Under the pieces are notes generated by a model. The model worked only from the letters and a program-made list of their open reading frames with translations. It did no database searches and was not told the DNA's origin. A stretch of DNA of 64,000 bases from positions 142,059 through 206,058 of the forward strand of contig JADCLI010000002.1 of NCBI GenBank assembly GCA_016803235.1. Direction: 5' to 3'. Positions within the stretch are counted from its first letter, which is position 1, and each line of letters starts with the position of its first letter. The position numbers and the translations under genes are program-made. Of the stretch, positions 7,000-14,471 are shown one piece after another. This stretch comes from Pimelobacter simplex. GTDB lineage: Bacteria; Actinomycetota; Actinomycetes; Propionibacteriales; Nocardioidaceae.

Positions 7000-8259
7000 A
7001 TGGACATCCGACGTCTGGTGTTGCATGACTCCGTGACCGCCACCGTCTCGACCGATGCCGTGCAGGACACCCGCCTCCAGCGCCTGCTCGTCGTCCTCGG
7101 GATCGTGGTCCTCGCGTTCAACCTGCGCCCGGCCGCGTCCAGCGTCGGGCCGCTGCTGGCGGAGATCCGCGCCGGCGTGCCGCTCGGCGACACCGAGGCC
7201 GGGATCCTCACCACGCTGCCGGTCCTCTGCTTCGCCGTGGTCGGCGGCGCGGCACCCCGGCTCGGGTCCTGGCTCGGGCTGCACCGGGTCGCGCTGCTCG
7301 GGCTGCTGCTGCTCACCGGCTGCCTGTGGGCGCGCGGACACGTCCACCAGGGCTGGCTGTTCCTCGCCCTCTCGTTCGCCGCGCTCGCGGGGGCCGCGAC
7401 GGCGAACGTGCTGATGCCGTCGCTGGTCAAGCTGCACTTCCCGGCCCGGGTCGGCCAGGTCACCGCGATCTACACCACCTCGATGGCGGTCGGCCTGACC
7501 GCGTCGTCGGCGCTGAGCGTGCCGATCGCGACCGGCAGCGGCGACCAGGTCGACTACACCCGCGGACTGGTCGCGTGGTCGGTGACCGCGGCGATCGCAG
7601 TACTGCCGTGGATCGGGCTGATCCGGCACGACCTCCACGAGGGGCGGCGTACCCGCTCCCTCGGCGTCGCCGCCATCGCCCGCACCCGGCTGGGGTGGGC
7701 GATGGTGGGCGCGTTCGGGCTGCAGTCGCTGCAGGCGTACGCGATCTTCGGGTGGTTCGCACAGATGTGCCGCGACGCCGGCTACTCCGCCGAGGCGTCC
7801 GGCGTCCTGCTCGGCGTCGTGACCGGCGCCAGCATCCCTCTCTCGCTGCTCATCCCGGTCCTCGCCGGCCGGCTGCGGGACCAGCGCTGGCTGCTGACCG
7901 CGCTGATCGCCTGCTACCCGGTCGGGTACCTCGGCTTCCTCGCCGACCCGCGCCCGCTCGGCTGGCTGTGGGCGCTCGCGATCGGCGCCGGCTGCAGCAC
8001 CTTCCCGCTCGTGCTCACCCTGATCGGCCTGCGCGCCCGCACCCCCGAGGGCACGGCCGCGCTCTCCGGCTTCACCCAGTCCGCCGGCTACCTGATGGCC
8101 GCGGTCGGGCCGTTCGGCGTCGGCGCCCTGCACGCCGCCACCGGCAGCTGGACGCCGTCGGTGCTCGTGCTGCTCGCCCTGTGCGTGCCGCTCTACCTGT
8201 GCGGGCTCTACGCGACCGGCGAGCGGTACGTCGAGGACGAGCTCGCAACACGCGGCTGA
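7000..8259 (+). CDS. CynX/NimT-like MFS transporter
   Basis: About 419 residues with twelve hydrophobic helices. The first helix, 'VVLAFNLRPAASSVGPLLAEI', carries the N-x-R-P-A-x-x-x-x-G-P signature of the CynX/NimT/YeaN subfamily, linked to cyanate or nitroimidazole transport. The substrate here is unproven. Start choice is uncertain: the ATG at 7000 has little Shine-Dalgarno support, and a GTG at 7033 (protein beginning 'TATVSTDAV') is an alternative. The palindromic repeat at 6925-6985 lies just upstream and may insulate it from the sigma gene. Confidence 0.88.
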   Translation: MDIRRLVLHDSVTATVSTDAVQDTRLQRLLVVLGIVVLAFNLRPAASSVGPLLAEIRAGVPLGDTEAGILTTLPVLCFAVVGGAAPRLGSWLGLHRVALLGLLLLTGCLWARGHVHQGWLFLALSFAALAGAATANVLMPSLVKLHFPARVGQVTAIYTTSMAVGLTASSALSVPIATGSGDQVDYTRGLVAWSVTAAIAVLPWIGLIRHDLHEGRRTRSLGVAAIARTRLGWAMVGAFGLQSLQAYAIFGWFAQMCRDAGYSAEASGVLLGVVTGASIPLSLLIPVLAGRLRDQRWLLTALIACYPVGYLGFLADPRPLGWLWALAIGAGCSTFPLVLTLIGLRARTPEGTAALSGFTQSAGYLMAAVGPFGVGALHAATGSWTPSVLVLLALCVPLYLCGLYATGERYVEDELATRG

Positions 8260-8265
8260 GCGGAT

Positions 8266-8283
8266 CTGCACAGAACCTGCACA
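8266..8283 (+). promoter_or_regulatory. Tandem direct repeat, probable response-regulator box
   Basis: CTGCACA occurs twice (8266-8272 and 8277-8283) with an 11-nt period, the spacing expected for a head-to-tail OmpR-type dimer. It lies about 35-50 nt before a possible -10, TAGCCT (8316-8321), of the regulator gene, which suggests autoregulation. Confidence 0.5.
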
Positions 8284-8328
8284 CGTCGTCCCCGCAATCC
8301 ACCCTGCCTCGCTCGTAGCCTCGGAGGC

Positions 8329-9024
8329 ATGGAGAGCGCACGCCGTCGGGTCCTGGTCGTCGAGGACGACCCGGTCATCAACCAGGCGGTCGCCGATCGC
8401 CTCCAGGCCGAGGGGTACGACGTGGTGCGGGCCTTCGACGGTCCCGGCGCCGTGGCCGCGGCGGGCGAGCACGACCCGGACCTGGTGCTGCTCGACGTCA
8501 TGCTCCCCGGGTACGACGGCCACGAGGTGTGCCGGCGGATCCAGGCCGACCGCCCGGTGCCCGTGCTCATGCTCACCGCCCGCGCCGACGAGGCCGACGT
8601 GCTGGTCGGCCTCGGCGTCGGGGCGGACGACTACCTGACCAAGCCGTTCCGGATGCGCGAGCTGGTCGCCCGGGTCTCGGCGCTGCTGCGCCGGGTGGAC
8701 CGGGCCGCCTCGCTGGCGGGCCGGCGAGCCCTCAAGCTCGGCGACCTGCGCGTGGACGCTCCGGCCCGGCGGGTGTGGCGCGGGGAGGAGGAGGTGCGGC
8801 TGACGCCGACCGAGTTCGACCTGCTGCTCTGCCTGGCCGCGACCCCCGGAGCGGTCGTCACCCGCGAGAAGCTGCTCGCCGAGGTGTGGGGCTGGGACGG
8901 CGCGACCGGCACCCGCACCGTCGACAGCCACGTGAAGGGGCTGCGCGCCAAGGTCGGCGCCGACCTGGTGCGCACCGCCCACGGGGTGGGCTACGCGCTC
9001 GAGGTGCCCGGCGGCGCGGCGTGA
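8329..9024 (+). CDS. OmpR/PhoB family response regulator
   Basis: A 231-residue two-domain regulator. The receiver has an acidic pocket at 'VVEDD', phospho-acceptor Asp56 in 'LLDVMLP', and the conserved Lys in 'DDYLTKPF'. The C-terminal winged helix ends with 'SHVKGLRAKVGADLVRTAHGVGYAL', the trans_reg_C pattern. The cognate kinase gene starts within its stop codon (GTGA). A GGAGG lies only one base before the ATG, and a -10-like TAGCCT is at 8316, so a leaderless message is possible. The downstream cell-wall genes are plausible targets, by analogy with VanR. Confidence 0.93.
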   Translation: MESARRRVLVVEDDPVINQAVADRLQAEGYDVVRAFDGPGAVAAAGEHDPDLVLLDVMLPGYDGHEVCRRIQADRPVPVLMLTARADEADVLVGLGVGADDYLTKPFRMRELVARVSALLRRVDRAASLAGRRALKLGDLRVDAPARRVWRGEEEVRLTPTEFDLLLCLAATPGAVVTREKLLAEVWGWDGATGTRTVDSHVKGLRAKVGADLVRTAHGVGYALEVPGGAA

Positions 9025-11579
9025 ACGCGCCCCAGCCGCTGGTCGGCGTCCGCTCGATCAAGGTCAAGCTCGGCCTGCTCGTCGCGGCCAGCGCCACGGT
9101 CGCCGCGCTGGTCGCCGCGCTCGGACGCTCCGACGGCGTGCCGACCTGGCTGACCATCCCGGTCACGATCGGCCTTGCGCTCGCCCTCACCCAGCTGCTC
9201 GCCGTCGGCATGACCTCGCCGTTGCGGCAGATGACCGCGGCGGCGCGGCGGATGGCCACCGGCGACTACGACGTCCGGGTGCCCGACACCGCGCGCGACG
9301 AGGTCGGCGAGCTGGCCCGCGCGTTCAACACGATGGCCCGCGACCTCGCGGGCGTCGACCGGCAGCGTCGCGAGCTGGTCGCCAACGTCAGCCACGAGCT
9401 GCGCACACCGCTCGCGGGGCTCCGCGCCGTGCTCGAGAACGTCGTCGACGGCGTCGTGCCCGACGACCCGGCAGTGCTGGCGACCGCACTGGCCCAGGCG
9501 GAGCGGATGAGCGGGCTGGTCGAGGACCTGCTCGACCTCGCCCGGGTCGACGCAGGCAAGGCGCCGCTCGCGGCGCGTGCGGTCCCGCTCGCCTCGTTGC
9601 TGACCGACGCGGTCGCGGCCGCCGAGGCGCTGGGCCGCGGCGTGACCTACGACGTGCACGTGGAGCCGTCCGGGCTCGTCGTCACCGCCGACCCGGCCCG
9701 CCTGCACCAGCTCGTCGCCAACCTGCTCGACAACGCCTCGCGGCACAGTCCTTCGGGCGGCGTCGTGGTCGTGCGTGCCGAGGTCGCGGGGGAGCGGTAC
9801 CGGATCGAGGTCCGCGACTCCGGGCCCGGTGTCCCCGCGGCCGACCGGGAGCGGGTCTTCGAGCCGTTCGGCACCCTCGCCGCGTCGGGCGGCACCGGCG
9901 GCACCGGCCTGGGCCTGGCCATCGCCCGGTGGGTGAGCGACCTGCACGGCGGCACCATCGGCTTCCTCGACCCCGCCGACGGGAGCGGCGGCGCCCTCGT
10001 CCGGGTCGAGCTGCCCCTCGAGCCCGCGGCCCGCCCGGCCGTCGTACCGGTCCCGTCGATCCAGGAGGCCCGTGTGTCCGCTCCGAGCGCACCCCCACCG
10101 CCGCCCGCCCCGCTCTCGCCGCCGCCGTCGATCACCGACGACCTGCTCGGCGGCTTCTGGCCCGAGCGCGGCGTCCCGGCCCGTCCCGCGCTGCTGCTCG
10201 GTGCGCTCGGCGCCGGCCTGCTCGGCGGCCTGGTGCTGCCCGAGCGCGCGCTCGGCATCGGCACCTTCCTGGTCCTGATCGCCGCCGGAGCCGTGGTCCT
10301 GACCGCGAGCCGCGAGCGCCGCGACCCGTTCACGCTGGCCTGCGCGGGACTCTGCGTGCTGCTCGCCGCGACGGCCGTCGTCCGCGACGCCGAGTGGGTC
10401 GTCGTGCTGTGCCTGCTCGCGGGCGCCGGCCTGTGCGCGATCGGCGTGACCCGCGGCCGCAGCCTCGGCGGGTTCCTGCTCTCCGGGCTGATGTGGCCGG
10501 CCGCAGGGCTGCGCGGGATGCCGTGGCTGGGCCGGACGATCGCCGCGGTCCCGGTCGTCGGGCACGGTGCCGCGGTGCTGCGCACCGTGGTCTGGTCGGT
10601 GCTCGGCCTGGTCGTCTTCGGCGCGCTCTTCGCCTCCGCCGACGCGCTGGTCGCCGAGTGGGTCGACGCCCTGCTGCCCGACCTCAGCATCGACACCTTC
10701 GTGCTGCGGGCCTTCGTGACGCTCGCCGTCGGCGGCACGGTGCTCGCGGCGGCGTACCTCTCCCTCAACCCGCCGCGCGTCGACCGCGCCTCGGTCGGTC
10801 CACGCACCGTCGCGCGCCGGTACGAGTGGCTCGCGCCGGTCCTGGTCGTGGTCGGTGTGTTCGCGGTCTTCCTGGTCGCCCAGGCGACCGTGGTCTTCGG
10901 CGGGCACGCGTACCTGCGGCGCACGACCGGCCTGACCTATGCCGAGTACGTCCACGAGGGCTTCGCCCAGCTCACCGTCGCCACCGCCCTCACCCTGCTC
11001 GTGATCTGGGCCGCCGCACGCAAGGCGCCGCGGGAGACCGCGTCCGACCGGCTCTGGCTGCGGGTCGCGCTCGGTGCGCTGTGCGCCGAGACCCTGGTCG
11101 TGGTCGCGTCCGCGCTGTACCGGATGGACGTCTACCAGGAGGCCTACGGCTTCACCCGGCTGCGGCTGCTGGTCGACGTCTTCGAGGGCTGGCTCGGGGT
11201 TCTCGTGCTCGCGGTGATCGTCAGCGGCATCGGCCTGCGCGGTGCGTGGCTGGCGCGGTTCGCCCTGCTCAGCGGCGTCGTTGGGCTGCTCGGCCTGGCC
11301 CTGGCCAACCCGGACGCGTGGATAGCGCGGCACAACCTGGCCCGGTACGCCGACACCGGCCGCGTCGACTGGGACTACCTGCGCGGGCTGTCCGACGACG
11401 CGGTGCCGGTGCTCGCGGAGCTCCCCGGCTCCGACCGGATGTGTGCCCTCGCCGCCTGGCGACCCGCCGACGACGACTGGCTGGAGTGGAACCTCGGGCG
11501 CTCGCGCGCGGCCCACGCGGTCGACGACACCGGGCCGGTCGCGCCCTCCGTGCTGCCGGGATGTGCGTCCGACGACTGA
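9021..11579 (+). CDS. Sensor histidine kinase fused to a DUF4173 membrane domain
   Basis: An unusually long kinase of 852 residues. Residues 1-65 hold two short TM helices with almost no periplasmic loop, followed by a HAMP domain to about residue 117. His125 sits in the H-box 'ANVSHELRTPL'. The N-box ('LVANLLDNASRHS'), G1 ('DSGPGVP') and G2 ('GTGLGLAI') complete a catalytic core ending near residue 335. A proline-rich linker (about 350-372) leads to a second half with about ten more hydrophobic segments matching the DUF4173 family. Typical kinases end after the ATPase domain. The reading frame is continuous with uniform codon use, so the fusion looks genuine. It is coupled to the response regulator by GTGA. 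Confidence 0.87.
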   Translation: MNAPQPLVGVRSIKVKLGLLVAASATVAALVAALGRSDGVPTWLTIPVTIGLALALTQLLAVGMTSPLRQMTAAARRMATGDYDVRVPDTARDEVGELARAFNTMARDLAGVDRQRRELVANVSHELRTPLAGLRAVLENVVDGVVPDDPAVLATALAQAERMSGLVEDLLDLARVDAGKAPLAARAVPLASLLTDAVAAAEALGRGVTYDVHVEPSGLVVTADPARLHQLVANLLDNASRHSPSGGVVVVRAEVAGERYRIEVRDSGPGVPAADRERVFEPFGTLAASGGTGGTGLGLAIARWVSDLHGGTIGFLDPADGSGGALVRVELPLEPAARPAVVPVPSIQEARVSAPSAPPPPPAPLSPPPSITDDLLGGFWPERGVPARPALLLGALGAGLLGGLVLPERALGIGTFLVLIAAGAVVLTASRERRDPFTLACAGLCVLLAATAVVRDAEWVVVLCLLAGAGLCAIGVTRGRSLGGFLLSGLMWPAAGLRGMPWLGRTIAAVPVVGHGAAVLRTVVWSVLGLVVFGALFASADALVAEWVDALLPDLSIDTFVLRAFVTLAVGGTVLAAAYLSLNPPRVDRASVGPRTVARRYEWLAPVLVVVGVFAVFLVAQATVVFGGHAYLRRTTGLTYAEYVHEGFAQLTVATALTLLVIWAAARKAPRETASDRLWLRVALGALCAETLVVVASALYRMDVYQEAYGFTRLRLLVDVFEGWLGVLVLAVIVSGIGLRGAWLARFALLSGVVGLLGLALANPDAWIARHNLARYADTGRVDWDYLRGLSDDAVPVLAELPGSDRMCALAAWRPADDDWLEWNLGRSRAAHAVDDTGPVAPSVLPGCASDD

Positions 11580-11590
11580 CCCGGTCGGCA

Positions 11591-11638
11591 CCTGAGGACC
11601 GCGACCCGGCACCTCAGGCCGAGGCGGGGCACCCCGCC
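11591..11638. promoter_or_regulatory. Two adjacent inverted repeats before the dipeptidase gene
   Basis: CCTGAGG (11591-11597) pairs with CCTCAGG (11612-11618), and GGCGGGG-CA-CCCCGCC spans 11623-11638. They separate the kinase stop (11579) from the next gene and could be a terminator or an operator just upstream of the -10-like TAGCGT at 11646-11651. Confidence 0.4.
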
Positions 11639-11658
11639 GGATTCCTAGCGTGGACGGC

Positions 11659-12282
11659 ATGACGATCCTGCTGTCCGACCCCCGCGTCCGCGCGGTGCCC
11701 GTGGCCGAGTGCGGGGAGCCGCTCGTGCGCCTCCCGCATGACCTCTCGCCCGCCGGCGCCCTGGTGCGCGCGGACCTGGCCGACCGGCTGGTCGCCGCGG
11801 ACCGGTTGCTGCCGGCCGGCATCCGGCTCCGGGTGGTGGAGGGCTTCCGGCCGGTCGAGGAGCAGCGCGCCATCGTGGCGTCGTACGGCGCCGAGCTGGC
11901 CGCCCTGCACCCGGGGATCGGCGAGGCGGCACTCGAGCGGCTGACCAGCCGCTTCGTCGCTCCCGTCGACGTCGCACCGCACGTGGCCGGGGCGGCGGTC
12001 GACCTCACGCTGGTCGACATCACCGGCGACGAGCTCGACCTCGGCACGCCGATCGACGCGACGCCGGAGCAGAGCGACGGGCGGTGCTGGTTCGCGGCGG
12101 CCGGGATCGGCCAGGACGCGCGGGCGCACCGCACGCTCCTGGCGAAGGTGCTGCGCTCACAGGGGCTGGTGAACTACCCGACGGAGTGGTGGCACTGGAG
12201 CCACGGCGACCGGTACTGGGCGCTGCTCACCCGCGCGCCCCACGCGCTCTACGGCCCGCTCGCCTCGGCGGTGGCGGCATGA
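11659..12282 (+). CDS. D-Ala-D-Ala dipeptidase, VanX/DdpX-like
   Basis: A 207-residue zinc dipeptidase of the M15D type. The key residues are present: the H-x-x-G-x-A-x-D zinc motif as 'HVAGAAVD', the catalytic E-x-W-H as 'EWWH', and the substrate-binding Arg in 'EGFRPVEEQ'. VanX enzymes hydrolyse D-Ala-D-Ala in the cytoplasm; DdpX relatives recycle it. The ATG at 11659 follows a -10-like TAGCGT by about 7 nt, suggesting a leaderless mRNA, with a GTG at 11650 as alternative. It overlaps the racemase gene (ATGA), starting a three-gene D-Ala metabolism unit. Confidence 0.9.
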   Translation: MTILLSDPRVRAVPVAECGEPLVRLPHDLSPAGALVRADLADRLVAADRLLPAGIRLRVVEGFRPVEEQRAIVASYGAELAALHPGIGEAALERLTSRFVAPVDVAPHVAGAAVDLTLVDITGDELDLGTPIDATPEQSDGRCWFAAAGIGQDARAHRTLLAKVLRSQGLVNYPTEWWHWSHGDRYWALLTRAPHALYGPLASAVAA

Positions 12283-13427
12283 CGGGTCTCGCCGTGGCGC
12301 CCCGGCCGGCCGGGGTGTCCACCCCGCGGCTGACGGTCGACCTCGGCGCCGTCGCCCACAACACCCGCACGCTGGCGGACCGCGCAGGCGGCGAGCTGAT
12401 GGCCGTGGTCAAGGCCGACGGCTTCGGTCACGGCGCGGCCGACGTCGCGCGGACCGCGCTCGCCCACGGCGCCACCCGGCTCGGGGTCACCAGCCTCGCG
12501 GAGGCGTTCGCGCTGCGCGACGCGGGCCTCGTCGTACCGGTGCTCAGCTGGCTCAACCCGGTCGACGCCGACTTCCCCGCGGCCGCCGCGCGGGACGTCG
12601 ACGTCGCCGTCCCGAGCCTCGCCCACCTGGCCGCGGTGGCGGCCGCACCCGGCAGGCAGCGGGTCCACCTGCACGTCGACGCCGGCATGGCGCGCGACGG
12701 CGCCGAGCCCGGCGACTGGGCCGCCCTGTGTCGCGCCGCGCGCCGCGCCGAGCAGCGCGGCGAGGTCGAGGTCGTCGGCGTGATGGGCCACCTCGGCTGC
12801 GCCGACGACCCCGGCGACGCGTGCAACGCGCGCGGCCGGACCAGGTTCGCCTGGGCAGTCGAGGTCGCCCGCGCGGCCGGGCTGCGGCCCCGCGACCGGC
12901 ACCTGGCCGCGACCGCCGCCACCCTCACCGACCCGCGCACCCACCACACGATGAGCCGCGTGGGCGCCGGCCTGGTCGGCATCGACCCGTCCCGGAGCAC
13001 TGCACTGGCGCCCGCGCTGACGCTGACCGCCCCGCTGGTGCAGGTCCGTCGCGTCCGGGCCGGGACCGCGGTCGGCTACGGCCACGACCACCGCACCGCC
13101 GACGCGACCCACCTCGGCCTGCTCCCGCTGGGGTACGCCGACGGCCTGCCGCGCGTCGCGTCCGGCCGGGCCGAGGTGCTGGTCCGCGGCGTCCGGCGCC
13201 CGGCGGTCGGCCGGATCTCGATGGACCAGGTCGTCGTCGACCTCGGCAGGGCCGGAGCGGAGGCCGGGGAGACCGTCACCGTCCTCGGGCCCGGCCGCGA
13301 CGGCGAGCCGACCGTCGCCGAGTGGGCGGGGTGGGCCGACACCATCGAGCACGAGATCGTCACCGGGATCGGCGCCCGCGTCCCACGCGTGGTCCGCCCG
13401 GCGGCGTACCTGCGGAGGCTCGGGTGA
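12279..13427 (+). CDS. alr: Alanine racemase
   Basis: A 382-residue PLP-dependent racemase with an N-terminal TIM barrel and a C-terminal beta domain. The PLP lysine is Lys45 in 'AVVKADGFGHG'; canonical enzymes read K-A-N-A-Y-G-H-G, so the usual Tyr four residues on is Phe here. The second catalytic Tyr lies in 'GTAVGYGHD', and 'RISMDQVVVDLG' is the conserved C-terminal block. It lacks the membrane domain of VanT serine racemases. It is coupled to VanX upstream (ATGA) and to the ligase downstream (GTGA). It supplies D-Ala (or, less likely, D-Ser) to the adjacent ligase. It could be a second, dedicated alr copy. Confidence 0.9.
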   Translation: MTGLAVAPRPAGVSTPRLTVDLGAVAHNTRTLADRAGGELMAVVKADGFGHGAADVARTALAHGATRLGVTSLAEAFALRDAGLVVPVLSWLNPVDADFPAAAARDVDVAVPSLAHLAAVAAAPGRQRVHLHVDAGMARDGAEPGDWAALCRAARRAEQRGEVEVVGVMGHLGCADDPGDACNARGRTRFAWAVEVARAAGLRPRDRHLAATAATLTDPRTHHTMSRVGAGLVGIDPSRSTALAPALTLTAPLVQVRRVRAGTAVGYGHDHRTADATHLGLLPLGYADGLPRVASGRAEVLVRGVRRPAVGRISMDQVVVDLGRAGAEAGETVTVLGPGRDGEPTVAEWAGWADTIEHEIVTGIGARVPRVVRPAAYLRRLG

Positions 13428-14362
13428 GGACCCGGGTGGCCGTCATCGGCGGCGGGCAGAACTGCGAGCACGACGTCTCCCTCGCCTCCGCCGCCTCGGT
13501 CGCGGGCGCGCTCGACCCGGCGACCTACGACGTCGTGCCGCTCACCATCGGCCGTGACGGCACCTGGCGCGACCGCGGCCTGCGACCGATCGGGCTCAGC
13601 GGCGCCGCGCAGGTGCTGCGCGGCTGCGACGTGGTGTTCCCGGTGGTGCACGGCCCGCGCGGCGAGGACGGTGCACTGGCCGCGCTGTGCGAGCTCGCCG
13701 GCCTGCCGTACGTCGGCAGCGGCATCCGTCCCGGCGCGCTGGCGATGGACAAGTGGGCCACCAAGCTGGTCGCGCAGGAGGTCGGGATCGCCGTCGCGCC
13801 CGGCGTCCTGGTCACCCCCGCCACCGCGCGGCACCTGCGCTGGACCCATCCGGTCGTGGTCAAGCCGGTGGCGGCCGGCTCCAGCCAGGGTGTCGGCCGC
13901 GTCGACGTACCCGATGCGCTGCAGCCGGCCCTCGACGCCGCCCTCGCCCTCGACGACCGGGTGCTGGTCGAGGACCTGGTGGTCGGTCGCGAGGTCGACG
14001 TCGCGGTGCTGAAGCGTGCGGACGGCAGCCTGTTCGTCCCGCCGGCGCTGGAGATCGTGGCCGACGGGATCTTCGACTACGACGCGAAGTACGGCGGCCA
14101 TGCGGACTTCCGGCTCCCCGCGCAGCTCGACGAGGCCGACGCGAAGGCGCTCCGGAACGCCGCCACGGAGGTGTTCGAGGCGCTCGGCTGCGCCGGTGTC
14201 GCGCGGGTCGACTTCTTCCTCACCGCCGACGGCCCGGTGCTCAACGAGGTCAACACCATGCCCGGCATGACCGCGCACTCCCAGGCGCCACGGATGTTCG
14301 CCGCCGGCGGGATGACCTACGCCGAGCTGCTCGACGAGCTCGTCCGCTCCGCGCACCGGTGA
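13424..14362 (+). CDS. ddl: D-alanine-D-alanine ligase family ATP-grasp enzyme
   Basis: A 312-residue ATP-grasp ligase. Conserved elements are 'EHDVSLASA' at the N-terminus, the ATP-binding 'VVKPVAAGSSQGVGRV', an omega loop 'FDYDAKYGG', and the metal-binding 'RVDFFLTADGPVLNEVNTMPGMT'. The Y-x-x-K-Y omega loop is of the D-Ala (or D-Ser) type and is unlike the VanA D-lactate ligases. It ends a vanX-alr-ddl unit preceded by a two-component pair, a gene set reminiscent of vanG/vanE-type loci. D-Ala-D-Ala is the safest predicted product. Confidence 0.9.
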   Translation: MRTRVAVIGGGQNCEHDVSLASAASVAGALDPATYDVVPLTIGRDGTWRDRGLRPIGLSGAAQVLRGCDVVFPVVHGPRGEDGALAALCELAGLPYVGSGIRPGALAMDKWATKLVAQEVGIAVAPGVLVTPATARHLRWTHPVVVKPVAAGSSQGVGRVDVPDALQPALDAALALDDRVLVEDLVVGREVDVAVLKRADGSLFVPPALEIVADGIFDYDAKYGGHADFRLPAQLDEADAKALRNAATEVFEALGCAGVARVDFFLTADGPVLNEVNTMPGMTAHSQAPRMFAAGGMTYAELLDELVRSAHR

Positions 14363-14382
14363 GGATTGGGTGGCTCTGGTTG

Positions 14383-14445
14383 CGGTTCAACTACCGAATT
14401 TGTCGTGTCTGGAACGGTTCGGCTACAAGATCGGTAGTTGAACCG
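14383..14445. repeat. Perfect 15-bp inverted repeat with 33-nt loop
   Basis: CGGTTCAACTACCGA (14383-14397) and its exact complement (14431-14445) flank a 33-nt loop of lower GC content. It follows the ligase gene and precedes a kinase gene by 26 nt. It has no U-tract. It may be a terminator, an operator, or a unique member of a palindromic element class similar in build to family 1. Confidence 0.75.
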
Positions 14446-14471
14446 ACCCGACCAGCGGCAGGAGGACCGGC

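Noticed and set aside
8991-12134. A 1047-codon open frame on the minus strand across the kinase and dipeptidase genes
   Set aside because: It is a GC-frame shadow: composition is Gln/His/Arg/Gly-rich, with no recognisable domain, while the plus strand carries clear kinase and VanX motifs.
11659-14362. vanHAX-type D-lactate vancomycin resistance cluster
   Set aside because: There is no VanH-like dehydrogenase, and the ligase omega loop is of the D-Ala/D-Ser type, so D-Ala-D-Lac synthesis is not supported.
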